NCBI GenBank assembly: GCA_947630015.1
Contig: CANRFY010000014.1
Span: 1-53,347 of the forward strand
Source: an uncultured Clostridia bacterium
GTDB taxonomy: Bacteria > Bacillota > Clostridia > Oscillospirales > CAG-272
DNA: 53,347 bases
Reading direction: 5' to 3'
The position numbers were made by a program, and so were the translations under genes. Positions 7,876 through 15,241 of this stretch are shown one piece after another. Every line of letters begins with the position of its first letter. The first letter of the stretch is position 1. The notes beneath the pieces are model-generated. The model ran no database searches. It was not told the DNA's origin and saw nothing but the letters and a program-made list of their open reading frames with translations.

Positions 7876-8155
7876 GTTTTTGAATACGATCACTTCTGCT
7901 CAAGGAGCAAAAAGAGCCTGCACAAACTGCGGAAGATGCAAAGCGGCGTGTCCCGCAGGCATCGACATTCCCGCGATAATCACGGGCGAGATAAAACCGT
8001 TTTCGGATTTCACAGGACCGGAGGATTGCATCGAGTGCGGCGCCTGCACCGCCTGCTGCCCGAAAAGAATCGCGGTAAAAGACCTCATGCGGGAACTTGC
8101 CATGCAGCAGTGCCGGCATAGGAGCCATCCGACCTATGTGAGCGCATTGAGATAG
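7868..8155 (+). CDS. Small 2[4Fe-4S] ferredoxin-like protein
   Basis: 95 residues. Two cluster motifs are present: Cys18-x2-Cys21-x2-Cys24-x3-Cys28-Pro and Cys54-x2-Cys57-x2-Cys60-x3-Cys64-Pro. The wide spacing between them resembles the ferredoxin part of RnfC/DUF362-type or QueG-like proteins. The C-terminal ~20 residues (QQCRHRSHPTYVSALR) look unrelated, and the next frame is a headless DUF362 gene, so a deletion may have removed the true C-terminus of this gene and the N-terminus of the next. Confidence 0.75.
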   Translation: MNRFLNTITSAQGAKRACTNCGRCKAACPAGIDIPAIITGEIKPFSDFTGPEDCIECGACTACCPKRIAVKDLMRELAMQQCRHRSHPTYVSALR

Positions 8156-8622
8156 GGGAAAAGAAGGTTTTGGCAGGCTATGGCGGCGCGATCAAGAATA
8201 TCTCCATCGGTCTTAGCTCAAGCGAGGGAAAGATGCGGATTCACAGCGGCGGAACAGGCGGCAGTATGTGGAGCAGCAATCAGTACGCATTTCTTGAGGC
8301 GATGGCGGAGGCGGGAAAGTCCGTATCCGATTACCTTGGAAACGGAGAGAGGATTATCTATATCAATATCCTGAATAACATCTCCATCGACTGCGACTGC
8401 GACGGGAACCCCGCCGAGCCGGACATCCACGACATCGGCATTTTGGCGTCCACCGATCCGGTTGCCATTGATCAGGCATCCATAGACTTATGCTTCGCCG
8501 CCGAGGGCAGCGAGAGCTTACAGCAGCGCGTGGAACGGCAGAACGGACTTCACACGCTGGAACACGCCGAGGAAATCGGTCTCGGCAGTAGGTATTACAG
8601 TCTGGTGAAAATAGATGAATGA
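8122..8622 (+). pseudogene. DUF362 iron-sulfur-associated protein, N-terminus missing
   Basis: The frame is open from 8122 and the recognisable part begins with a TTG codon at 8170. It matches the C-terminal half of DUF362 proteins: GYGGAIKNISIGLSS, then YINILNNISIDCDCDGN, PDIHDIGILASTDPVAIDQA and GLHTLEHAEEIGLGSR. Intact members are about twice this length, and no proper start or ribosome site is visible. The remnant overlaps the permease start by 8 bp. It is either dead or expressed as a fragment. Confidence 0.7.
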
Positions 8623-9640
8623 GGCGGTCGAAGTCCTGCAGCGGGAGTTCGTCTATGTGTGGTACTACTTTGCTTTGCAGCTCCGACAGATCGCCGGTTA
8701 CTGGATTCTCGGCATGGTCGTCGGTTCCCTTGTTTCGGTGTTCGCGAAGGACACCATTCACGGAGCTTTCGACCGAATACGGGATAAGAAGTGGGGGCTG
8801 TGTGGCGTCGTTCCGGCAAGCCTGTTAGGGATCGCCTAACCGCTTTGTATGTACGGCACGATTCCTATCGCGGCGTCCTTTTCAAAGCACGGAATGCGGC
8901 ACGACTGGCTGGCGGCGTTTATGATGTCCAGCGTGCTTCTGAACCCGCAGCTCATCATGTATTCCACCGCATTGGGTATGACGGCGCTTGTGATCCGCAT
9001 TGTGTCCTGCACGGTCTGTGGGATCGTCGCGGGCATCGTGGTACATCTTTTTTACAAGGACAAGCACTTTTTCAACTTCGAGGGCTTTGAGCCGAGGGCA
9101 AGCTGCGACACCAACCCAAACCTGTTTCTGCGGTTTCTGTTCAATCTCGGCAGAAACATCAAAGCGACGGGGGTGTACTTTCTGCTGTGCGTCCTGCTTT
9201 CCGCCCTGTTCCAGCGATATGTCCCTGCGGATAAATTCGCCGCTCTGTTCGGCGAGGCAAACGAGGGCTTCGGCGTGCTGATGGCTGCCACGATAGGCGT
9301 TCCCCTTTACGCCTGTGGCGGCGGGACGATCCCGCTGATTCGGGAATGGCTTATGATGGGCATGAGCATGGGCAGCGCATCGGCGTTTATGATCACCGGC
9401 CCCGCCACCAAGATCACAAACCTCGGCGCACTGAAAATCGTTCTGGGCAACGCTGGCGACCGCCGCCGGTGGCGAAAACAGGGAGCTGGGGTTGGCGCAG
9501 CGGTCGAAAAATGTCCGCGCTTCAAGCGGAAACATTTTTCGGGTACCGCAAGAGGGCCGAAGCCGCGTCTTTTGCTGTATCTCGCGTTCGTCATGACGTT
9601 TTCGCTGGCGACGGGATTACTTGTCAATATCATAATATAA
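8615..9640 (+). pseudogene. ArsP/YraQ-type permease with in-frame stop and an insertion
   Basis: Read through, the frame gives ~341 residues of the permease family DUF318/ArsP (metal or organo-metalloid efflux-like), with about eight membrane segments and the motifs VVPASLLGIA, MYGTIPIAASFSKHG, GVPLYACGGGTIPL and ASAFMITGPATKITNLGAL. A TAA at 8837-8839 falls where family members have Ser-Pro (GIA-S-PLCMYG). TCA to TAA is a one-base change. A second lesion is an in-frame insertion of roughly 110 bp before the last helix. Reinitiation at the ATG at 8849 is conceivable but would lack two helices. Confidence 0.8.
9451..9566. repeat. In-frame insertion with inverted repeat inside the permease gene
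   Basis: Between KIVLG and LLLYLAFVM, normally adjacent in this family, there are ~37 extra codons rich in Arg and Gly. The segment contains an imperfect inverted repeat (9505-9518 with 9526-9541; CGAAAAATGTCCGC against its complement with two extra As). This is the look of a small palindromic insertion element that kept the frame. The exact borders are estimates. Confidence 0.5.
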
Positions 9641-9648
9641 AAAGAAAG

Positions 9649-9694
9649 AGCCTCGGTTCATCCTGCACATGGATTGACTGAGGCTTCTTTTTTT
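9649..9694 (+). terminator. Rho-independent terminator of the redox cluster
   Basis: A 15-bp stem with few mismatches (9649-9663 with 9671-9685; AGCCTC...GAGGCT) is followed by seven Ts, 9 bp past the permease stop. Confidence 0.8.
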
Positions 9695-9717
9695 GCCTGT
9701 GAGTGTGGGTTGTCGGT

Positions 9718-9744
9718 GTGGTATCCTTAACTATGTGAAACTCC
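9718..9744. repeat. 27-bp direct repeat, right copy (3' end of XRE mini-gene)
   Basis: Exact copy of 1154-1180 in the same orientation, again covering the final codons and stop of a short XRE gene on the minus strand plus 9 bases beyond it. Confidence 0.75.
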
Positions 9745-9864
9745 GCGCTCCCAGCGCGACACTGTCTTATACGAAATCCCGAGCAGCTCTCCGAGCCGCT
9801 CCTGCGTCATTCCCGCCGCGCGGCGGCGCGCCGCTATGTAACGTCCTGTTTTTCCCTTGTCCAT
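9727..9864 (-). CDS. Second very short XRE-type helix-turn-helix protein
   Basis: 45 residues starting at the ATG at 9864, preceded by GGAGGTGG. The sequence YIAARRRAAGMTQERLGELL, then GISYKTVSRWERGVSHS, is a complete XRE recognition helix pair truncated after WERG, as in the gene at 1163-1297. The two differ at many positions in the HTH but are identical in the last codons and downstream bases, so they are paralogues that acquired the same 3' end. DNA binding is possible in principle; dimerisation elements are missing. Confidence 0.55.
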   Translation of the reverse strand: MDKGKTGRYIAARRRAAGMTQERLGELLGISYKTVSRWERGVSHS

Positions 9865-9900
9865 GTCTCCACCTCCGCGCATATTTTACCAAAACGCACC

Positions 9901-9949
9901 CGCCGTGTCCACCCCAAAAACTGAGAATCACCGGACACGGCGCGGTTTT
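9901..9949 (+). terminator. Hairpin with T-run upstream of the second XRE gene
   Basis: CGCCGTGTCC (9901-9910) pairs perfectly with 9933-9942, followed by CGG and six Ts. On the plus strand it looks like a terminator, but no intact plus-strand gene precedes it, so it may belong to a lost gene. Confidence 0.45.
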
Positions 9950-10081
9950 TTGTTAAAATGCGGGGATGGAGGAGAAAAGCGAGGTGCGATCGAGAGGATT
10001 TGTTGTTTGAGAAATGTTTACTGTGTTTGACGGTTCTTCACAGCAGGGCGTAACGGTAAGATGTCGAGGAGAGAGGCGCCC

Positions 10082-10201
10082 CGCCCAATACTGGATTCTC
10101 GTCAGCACATAGGCGTAAAGGGTATCATAGCGGACATAATGGGCGGTGCAGCGTCCGCCGCTGTAGTTATGCCGGTCGGGGTGGGTGCAGGCAAGTGCCT
10201 G
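10082..10201 (-). pseudogene. Serine recombinase remnant (zinc-ribbon region)
   Basis: About 40 residues read ACTHPDRHNYSGGRCTAHY and VRYDTLYAYVLTRIQYWA, the Cys-rich zinc-ribbon plus following helix found after the recombinase domain of large serine integrases of conjugative elements. Both ends run into unrelated sequence. It could be the lost C-terminal part of the remnant at 1395-1739 or come from another element. Confidence 0.6.
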
Positions 10202-10323
10202 ATGCCAGGGAAGTGCTAACGACAAAACCGTTCGCCCAACTCCTGCGCTCGGTCTACGGTTAAATTGTTATCCGATCTGTCCCGTTGGTCAAAGTTGATG
10301 ATAGGTTGGTCTTCAGGTAAATT

Positions 10324-10537
10324 AGTTTCTCTGAAGGCTGCAAACAGTTCGTCGCCCGTCGGGAAAATCGTGATAATGGGTCGGACGGAGGTACCCGTAA
10401 TCTCCTGCCGGACAAACTCTGATTGGCTCATGTCGTAAGCCGCAAACCGCTCGGTAAACAAAGAAGGAAAACAGCCGATTTTTCCCTCTGTAAGCGGCGA
10501 AAAGCGGTATCCCCGTATGTTTCCCTATCTGTGGCAA
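10324..10537 (-). pseudogene. MobC-like relaxosome protein remnant
   Basis: Fragments in two frames read GKNRLFSFFV, then ERFAAYDMSQSEFVRQEITG and SVRPIITIFPTGDELFAAF. The SQSEFVRQ and VRPII patterns are typical of MobC proteins that assist the relaxase of mobilisable plasmids and conjugative transposons. At least one frameshift near 10458 and a missing C-terminus make it inactive. Its neighbour is a serine recombinase remnant, so 9,950-10,540 is the wreck of an integrated mobile element. Confidence 0.55.
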
Positions 10538-10639
10538 AGATGCCGTTACAATGAGAAAAAACGGTCGAAAATCGACCTCTTATTACGCCATTTTTGGCGA
10601 AACCCTTTTCGCAAAAACAAAAATATCCACAATAATCGC

Positions 10640-10680
10640 AGCGTCGGGAGCAGTTTTTCTGTTCCCGACGCTATTCTTTT
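10640..10680 (+). terminator. Strong terminator upstream of the tyrosine recombinase
   Basis: A 14-bp stem with one G-T pair (10640-10653 with 10659-10672; GCGTCGGGA against TCCCGACGC) has a 5-T loop and the tail ATTCTTTT. It insulates the recombinase gene from upstream transcription. The 96 bp from here to the recombinase start contain AT-rich -10-like boxes (TAAAAT, TATAGT) without a clear -35. Confidence 0.7.
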
Positions 10681-10776
10681 CCATAATTTAAAATAGTGTC
10701 CGTATTTTTCGGTAAAATATATAGTATACGGCTTTATCAGCCCATTCCGGTTCAAAAAAGATAAAGGAGAACAACC

Positions 10777-11670
10777 ATGCTTGAAATGACATACCTTAAC
10801 GCCGAACTTATCGATTCCTTCCGTTCCTACCTGATTTCGGAAGAAAAGTCCGAGTTTACGATTGCTAAATATCTGCGCGACGTGGCCTCTTTTGCCGCTT
10901 TTCTTGGCGATACGCCGCTGTCGAAGGAAAAGACGCTCGCCTTCAAAACCTATCTCATGGAGCGCGGCGGCTATGCGGATTCCAGCGTCAACTCCATCCT
11001 CTCGTCTATCCGAGCCTTCCTTAAATATATCGGCCGCTCTGACTGCGACGTGAAGAATCTCCGCATCCAGGAGATGCCCTTCAATCCCGAAGAAAAATGC
11101 CTGACGCAGGATGAGTTTGAGCGGCTGCTCGATGCGGCGAAGGGAGACAGGCGGCTCTATCTTTTGCTGCTTGTGATCTTTTCGACCGGCATCCGCGTGT
11201 CGGAGTTGAAGTATTTCACGGTGGAATCCTTCCGCACGAAGCTGGATTCTGTCCGAGTGGCGGTGCGATGCAAAAAGAAAAACCGTCAGGTGCTGGTGCC
11301 GGACGGCTTGAAGCGTGATATTCTGGACTACATCAAAGAAACGGGGATCAAATCCGGCCCGATCTTCTGCACCAAGAACGGAAAGCCACTCGACAGGAGC
11401 AACATCTGGAAACAGATGAAGCGTCTTTGCGACAAGGCAAACGTCGCGCCGAGCAAGGTGTTCCCGCACAATCTCCGCAAGCTGTTTGCCCGCACGTTCT
11501 ACGAGCAGACGCACGACATCGTGCAGTTGGCCAGCATTCTCGGACACAGCAGCATCAACACGACGAAGATCTACGTGAAAACGACGGAAGAAGCGGTACG
11601 TGCGCGCATGGAAATGGTGATCAGTCCACGATTATTTGAGAGACAAAAAGACACCACATTATCGGCATAA
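10777..11670 (+). CDS. Tyrosine recombinase, probable switch recombinase for the adjacent promoter
   Basis: 297 residues. The N-terminal SAM-like core-binding domain covers about 10-88 and the catalytic domain about 106-285. The full catalytic set is visible: Arg140 (TGIRVSEL), Lys near 166-168, His231 and Arg234 (HNLRK), His257 (LGHSS) and Tyr266 (TKIYVKTT). It should cut and rejoin DNA through a 3'-phosphotyrosine, like XerC/D. GGAG lies before the ATG at 10777. The last codons (T-L-S-A, stop) lie inside the 26-bp site 11652-11677, whose inverted partner is at 11959-11984, with a promoter between them. The best reading is a dedicated DNA invertase; it could also be a general integrase of a lost element. 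Confidence 0.92.
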   Translation: MLEMTYLNAELIDSFRSYLISEEKSEFTIAKYLRDVASFAAFLGDTPLSKEKTLAFKTYLMERGGYADSSVNSILSSIRAFLKYIGRSDCDVKNLRIQEMPFNPEEKCLTQDEFERLLDAAKGDRRLYLLLLVIFSTGIRVSELKYFTVESFRTKLDSVRVAVRCKKKNRQVLVPDGLKRDILDYIKETGIKSGPIFCTKNGKPLDRSNIWKQMKRLCDKANVAPSKVFPHNLRKLFARTFYEQTHDIVQLASILGHSSINTTKIYVKTTEEAVRARMEMVISPRLFERQKDTTLSA

Positions 11671-11677
11671 TGTTGTA
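11652..11677. repeat. Inverted repeat left (IRL), putative recombination site
   Basis: 26 bp matching the reverse complement of 11959-11984 at 24 positions. The site is itself nearly palindromic: CCACATTAT, centre CGGC, then the complementary arm with one mismatch, as expected for a tyrosine recombinase core with two binding arms around a short crossover. The stop codon TAA of the recombinase gene (11668-11670) is inside it. Confidence 0.8.
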
Positions 11678-11958
11678 CGAAAATAAGATTCCATCGAAAC
11701 AGCGAAGGACAAAAAAAGCGCATCCGCGTGTGTTTTAAGTATGACGAAAGAAGCCTCACGCCCATATTTTAAGGGCAAAAGCAGCAAGGACTTTGTCATC
11801 ATACATATGATTTCATAAAAACGATGCAAGTGGAAATTTTGACACAAATCGTTCGAGCAAATGTTCGATTTTTTTGCGCTATATATCTTGAAATTCGGAT
11901 TGATAAATGGTATAATACTCAAGAATTTAGTTTGCTGTATGCCGCTAAACGATGTATT
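11678..11958. other. Putative invertible promoter segment (281 bp)
   Basis: Non-coding, AT-rich stretch enclosed by the two inverted repeats. It holds one strong promoter (11888-11916), which in this copy points right, towards the wall-polymer genes starting at 12124. Inversion would turn the promoter towards the 3' end of the recombinase gene and leave the polymer genes without it. No equally strong promoter is seen on the other strand, so an ON/OFF switch is more likely than a two-way switch. Read here as ON. Confidence 0.7.
11888..11916 (+). promoter_or_regulatory. Sigma-A promoter inside the invertible segment
   Basis: TTGAAA (11888-11893), a 17-bp spacer and TATAAT (11911-11916), with TGG before the -10 (extended -10). 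Transcription would start near 11923, cross the right inverted repeat and reach the first polymer gene after a leader of about 200 nt. Confidence 0.8.
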
Positions 11959-11984
11959 TACCACATTATGCCGATAATGTGGTA
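11959..11984. repeat. Inverted repeat right (IRR), putative recombination site
   Basis: A perfect palindrome with 11-bp arms (TACCACATTAT and complement) around the centre GCCG. The centre is CGGC in the left copy, which fixes the relative orientation as inverted. Together with 11652-11677 it frames 281 bp. Confidence 0.8.
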
Positions 11985-12123
11985 CACACACATACCGTAT
12001 GTGGAAAAATGAATATAAAAAAGAGTGAGAGTGATATAAAACGGTTAGGTGTACGAAGATTGACCTCTGAACAAGTTCCTTAATTGGAAGGGAAATCGTT
12101 CTGATGCTTGATGGAGGAAGTCT
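11985..12123 (+). promoter_or_regulatory. Leader of the polymer operon with a 15-bp palindrome
   Basis: The untranslated leader between the right inverted repeat and the first polymer gene. At 11989-12003 lies a second palindrome, CACATAC-C-GTATGTG, 4 bp after the right repeat, which might be an accessory recombinase or regulator site. A ribosome site GGAGG precedes the ATG at 12124. No intrinsic terminator or open frame is seen. Confidence 0.5.
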
Positions 12124-13347
12124 ATGAGATTCTTTGATACCCGCATGGGATGCGCTGTAAAACGCCTGATTATAGCGTGCGAACAGTGCTGTCTAAAACT
12201 GTTTTACTTTTTGCCGATAAAGAAACGGCGGATTTTGCTGTGTTCCTTTGGCGGAGATCAGTATTCCGACAATCCTAAGTACATGAGCGAGTACCTTGCG
12301 GCGCACTACGGTCAGTCGCTTGAACTTATATGGGGATTCCGGCATCCGAAGAGATTCCGAGATGTGCCGGACATTAAGTCTGTCCGATACTATTCGCCGC
12401 GTTGGTTTTACTACGCATTGACAGCCTCTGTATTCATCACAAATACTGGCATCCGAAGACTCATGCCTAAGCGAAATGGGCAGTTTTCTCTAAACACCTG
12501 GCATGGCGGCGGCGCTTACAAACGGGTCGGACCGGATGCCTATAAGCTCAGCGAGGCGGAGCGAAGCTCTCAACACAAATATATACAAAAGACCGACCTG
12601 TACCTGTCCAGTTCGGAACGCTTTACCCATTATGCACTGCGGCAGGACATAGGCTATCAGGGAGAGGTTCTGAACAGCGGTATGCCGCGGAATGATCTTT
12701 TCTTTTCCGCAGAGCGGATTGCTCGGGCTTCCGAAAAAGTACGGCAGTCACTGGGACTCAAAGGCTATGTGGTTCTTTACGCCCCGACTTTTCGCGGTAA
12801 TAATATGCGAGGTTATAAAATAAATTACCATTTTCCCTACGAGCAGGCTCTGGCCGTCTTGCGGGAGCGGTTCGGGGAATCAGTCTCGATACTGAAGCGG
12901 GCGCATAATGGGTGCGTGATGGCAGACAGTTCACCGAAAGAGGTGATAGACGTGTCCGACTGGCCGAATATGCAGGAGCTTCTCTGCGCGGCGGATATGC
13001 TTATCACAGACTACTCCTCCAGTATGTGGGACTTCGCGCTGCTGGGACGGCCTTGCCTGCTGTATCAAAACGATCTGGAGACGTATGAGCGGGAACGGGG
13101 CATCTGTACATCGGTGGATCAGTGGCCAGGTATTTCTTGCCGGAGCAATAAAGAATTGCTGGATGCGATTCGGAATTTGGATGAAAGGGCCTGCGCAGAA
13201 ATAGCCGGAGAACATCTGCGGGCCTGCGAGTCTTATGAGACAGGAACAGCCACAGAGCAGGCTTGCCGAAGGGTCATTGCCCATATCGAAGGCAAGCAGA
13301 CTAAGACACAGCGAATGATCGGCAGGCAGGACATAGAAAGAGAATGA
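12124..13347 (+). CDS. CDP-glycerol glycerophosphotransferase family protein (TagB/TagF type)
   Basis: 407 residues. Transfers glycerol-phosphate (or ribitol-phosphate) units from a CDP-activated donor to a membrane-linked polymer, at the inner face of the membrane. Family motifs are NTWHGGG (124-130), GMPRND (186-191), YAPTFR (219-224) and MLITDYSSSMWDF (292-304). The N-terminus has a short basic/hydrophobic membrane-associating stretch. Where many members have a His-Pro pair after the YAPTFR region, this one reads LKRAHNG. It is the first gene behind the invertible promoter and overlaps the cytidylyltransferase gene by 4 bp. Whether it primes or polymerises cannot be told from sequence. Confidence 0.88.
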   Translation: MRFFDTRMGCAVKRLIIACEQCCLKLFYFLPIKKRRILLCSFGGDQYSDNPKYMSEYLAAHYGQSLELIWGFRHPKRFRDVPDIKSVRYYSPRWFYYALTASVFITNTGIRRLMPKRNGQFSLNTWHGGGAYKRVGPDAYKLSEAERSSQHKYIQKTDLYLSSSERFTHYALRQDIGYQGEVLNSGMPRNDLFFSAERIARASEKVRQSLGLKGYVVLYAPTFRGNNMRGYKINYHFPYEQALAVLRERFGESVSILKRAHNGCVMADSSPKEVIDVSDWPNMQELLCAADMLITDYSSSMWDFALLGRPCLLYQNDLETYERERGICTSVDQWPGISCRSNKELLDAIRNLDERACAEIAGEHLRACESYETGTATEQACRRVIAHIEGKQTKTQRMIGRQDIERE

Positions 13348-14093
13348 AAAATATAGCAATAATTTTTGCCGGCGGCACCGGCGAACGGATGGGGAACGGT
13401 GATGTCCCCAAGCAATTTCTAACAGTGGAGGGCAAACCGATTTTGGCCTATACTCTGGAGTCTTTCCAGCGGCATGAAGAGATCGACGGGATCATTCTGG
13501 TGGCGCTGAACGGATGGCTCGATTACTGCCAAGACATGATCAACTCCTGGCATCTGAGCAAGGTACTGGCTGTGGTGTCCGGGGGCATGAACAGTCAGGA
13601 GTCAATCCGCATAGGGCTGGAAACGGCGTATGAGAACATCGGGGAGAATGCGATAGCATTGATCCACGACGGGGTGCGCCCTCTGATCGACATTGGAACC
13701 ATCACTCGGTGCATACGTAGCGTAAAAAAATACGGCTCGGCAGTCACGGTGTCTCCGCAGATGGAGACGATTCTGTACGGTGAGACGGCAGATGGGCCAT
13801 GTCGAATCATTGACCGAGACAGGTGCCAAGTTGCCAGGGCGCCACAATGCTTTTATCTGGAGGATATTCTGAATGTCCACCACAGGGCATTGCTCGATCA
13901 TCGGCTCCGTTTCATCGACTCCGCCAGCCTGATGCAGTTCTATGGATATGCGCTCCATTCAGTCAGAGGCCCGATGGAGAACATTAAGATCACCACGGCA
14001 CTGGATTTTCAGATATTTTGCGCTATTGTAGCTGCGGGGGGGGTACAGTGCTGGATGGCAGAAAATAGAGGAAAGAAAGTATCGGACTTATGA
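13344..14093 (+). CDS. Cytidylyltransferase of the IspD/TarI family
   Basis: 249 residues. The N-terminal nucleotide-binding motif is FAGGTGERMG with VPKQFL next to it, and the family pattern IHDGVRPL lies near residue 108. Such enzymes make CDP-methylerythritol (IspD) or CDP-ribitol/CDP-polyol (TarI). The setting between a CDP-polyol transferase and a sugar epimerase, with 4-bp overlaps on both sides, favours a TarI-like role that supplies the activated unit for the surface polymer. The C-terminal ~25 residues (VQCWMAENRGKKVSDL) are less typical. The exact substrate is not decidable from sequence. Confidence 0.82.
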   Translation: MKNIAIIFAGGTGERMGNGDVPKQFLTVEGKPILAYTLESFQRHEEIDGIILVALNGWLDYCQDMINSWHLSKVLAVVSGGMNSQESIRIGLETAYENIGENAIALIHDGVRPLIDIGTITRCIRSVKKYGSAVTVSPQMETILYGETADGPCRIIDRDRCQVARAPQCFYLEDILNVHHRALLDHRLRFIDSASLMQFYGYALHSVRGPMENIKITTALDFQIFCAIVAAGGVQCWMAENRGKKVSDL

Positions 14094-15118
14094 TACCCGA
14101 GAGTGACTTTGAATCCATCTGTGCAGCAGAATTTGTCCCATGGGAGAGACTGCGCGGCAAAACCGTCCTCATAACGGGAGCGACAGGCCTGATCGGCTCC
14201 ACTTTGATCGGTGCGCTGCTATATGCCGGTGAAAAGCGGCAGCTTGGGATGGCGGTCCTGGCCCTTGTGAGGGACGAGGATCGGGCTAAGCAACGGTTTG
14301 CCGGATTGCCCGTGTCAGCTGCGCCATTGCGATATGTTGTTGGAACGATAGAGAAACTGCCGATCATAGACGGGCCGGTAGATTTTATCATACATACCGC
14401 GGCGCAGACAGCCAGCGAGGCTTTTGTCCGTCAGCCGGCGGAGACGATCTCTACCGCCGTGTTGGGAATGCTCAATATTCTGGAGCTGGCAAGGGAAAAG
14501 AATTCAGAAGGGGTTCTGTTCACATCCAGCATGGAGGTGTACGGTCATCCGCCCAGAGGTCGGAAAGTGACGGAGACAGACGGGTACGCGCTCTCGCCGC
14601 TGGACGTTCGGAACAGCTACCCGATAAGTAAGCTGCAATGTGAGAGTCTGTGCTGCGCTTATGCCGCCGAATACGGCGTACCGGCGGTGATCCTTCGCCT
14701 TACCCAAACTTTTGGCCCTGGCGTCAATCCGAATGACAGACGAATATTCGCGGAAGTAGGGCGCTGCGTCCGAGAAAAGCGGGACATCGTCCTGCATACC
14801 CTGGGAGAGACTGAACGCAGCTATCTGTACACGGCTGACGCGGCCACTGCCATCCTGACGGCAATGCTCAAGGGGCGTCCCGGCCAGGCATACAACGCCG
14901 CGGACGAGCGCACCTACTGCTCCATCGCGGACATGGCCCGAAATGTGGCGGCGGCCAACGGCATCGGCCTGCGGTTCGAGCTGGAAAATGAGACAGCGCA
15001 CGGCTACCCTGAGTCGGTATACATGAATCTGGACGCCTCCCGCCTGCGGTGGCTAGGATGGCAGATCGGGGAAACCACACAGCATTACCCCCGCTGCTCT
15101 GGATGTATGGCCGAATGA
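14090..15118 (+). CDS. NAD-dependent epimerase/dehydratase (extended SDR), C-terminus possibly frameshifted
   Basis: 342 residues. Rossmann motif TGATGLIG (about 30-37), FTSSMEVYG with the catalytic Ser/Thr region, and NSYPISKLQCE with the catalytic Tyr-x3-Lys; RLTQTFGPG is usual for sugar-nucleotide epimerases. It probably modifies an NDP-sugar or CDP-polyol precursor for the polymer. After WLGW the expected ending would resemble LEEMYRRMI. The frame used here ends QHYPRCSGCMAE, while a neighbouring frame reads WMYGRMIAYMAPEGKG and stops at about 15150. A one-base error or indel in the C-run near 15089-15093 would restore it. Confidence 0.82.
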   Translation: MIPESDFESICAAEFVPWERLRGKTVLITGATGLIGSTLIGALLYAGEKRQLGMAVLALVRDEDRAKQRFAGLPVSAAPLRYVVGTIEKLPIIDGPVDFIIHTAAQTASEAFVRQPAETISTAVLGMLNILELAREKNSEGVLFTSSMEVYGHPPRGRKVTETDGYALSPLDVRNSYPISKLQCESLCCAYAAEYGVPAVILRLTQTFGPGVNPNDRRIFAEVGRCVREKRDIVLHTLGETERSYLYTADAATAILTAMLKGRPGQAYNAADERTYCSIADMARNVAAANGIGLRFELENETAHGYPESVYMNLDASRLRWLGWQIGETTQHYPRCSGCMAE

Positions 15119-15241
15119 TTGCCTATATGGCTCCGGAGGGGAAAGGCTGACGGCTTTTTGCCGGGCAGAAATGGCAGTGCGATTCTCTTACAAGCGATTC
15201 CCCGCATATTAGGATCGAACGCTCAATAAGGACAGAAAGAT

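Noticed and set aside
10546..11547. Reverse-strand frame of 333 codons opposite the tyrosine recombinase
   Set aside because: Lies antisense to a gene with a full catalytic residue set and has no start signal or recognisable domain.
11652..11984. The two inverted repeats as a pair of ordinary terminators
   Set aside because: Neither is followed by a T-run, the right one lies downstream of a promoter and before the gene it serves, and the matching sequence and opposed centre (CGGC/GCCG) fit recombination sites better.
11659..11991. 110-codon reverse-strand frame across the invertible segment
   Set aside because: No ribosome site or domain. It crosses both inverted repeats and would be broken by inversion.
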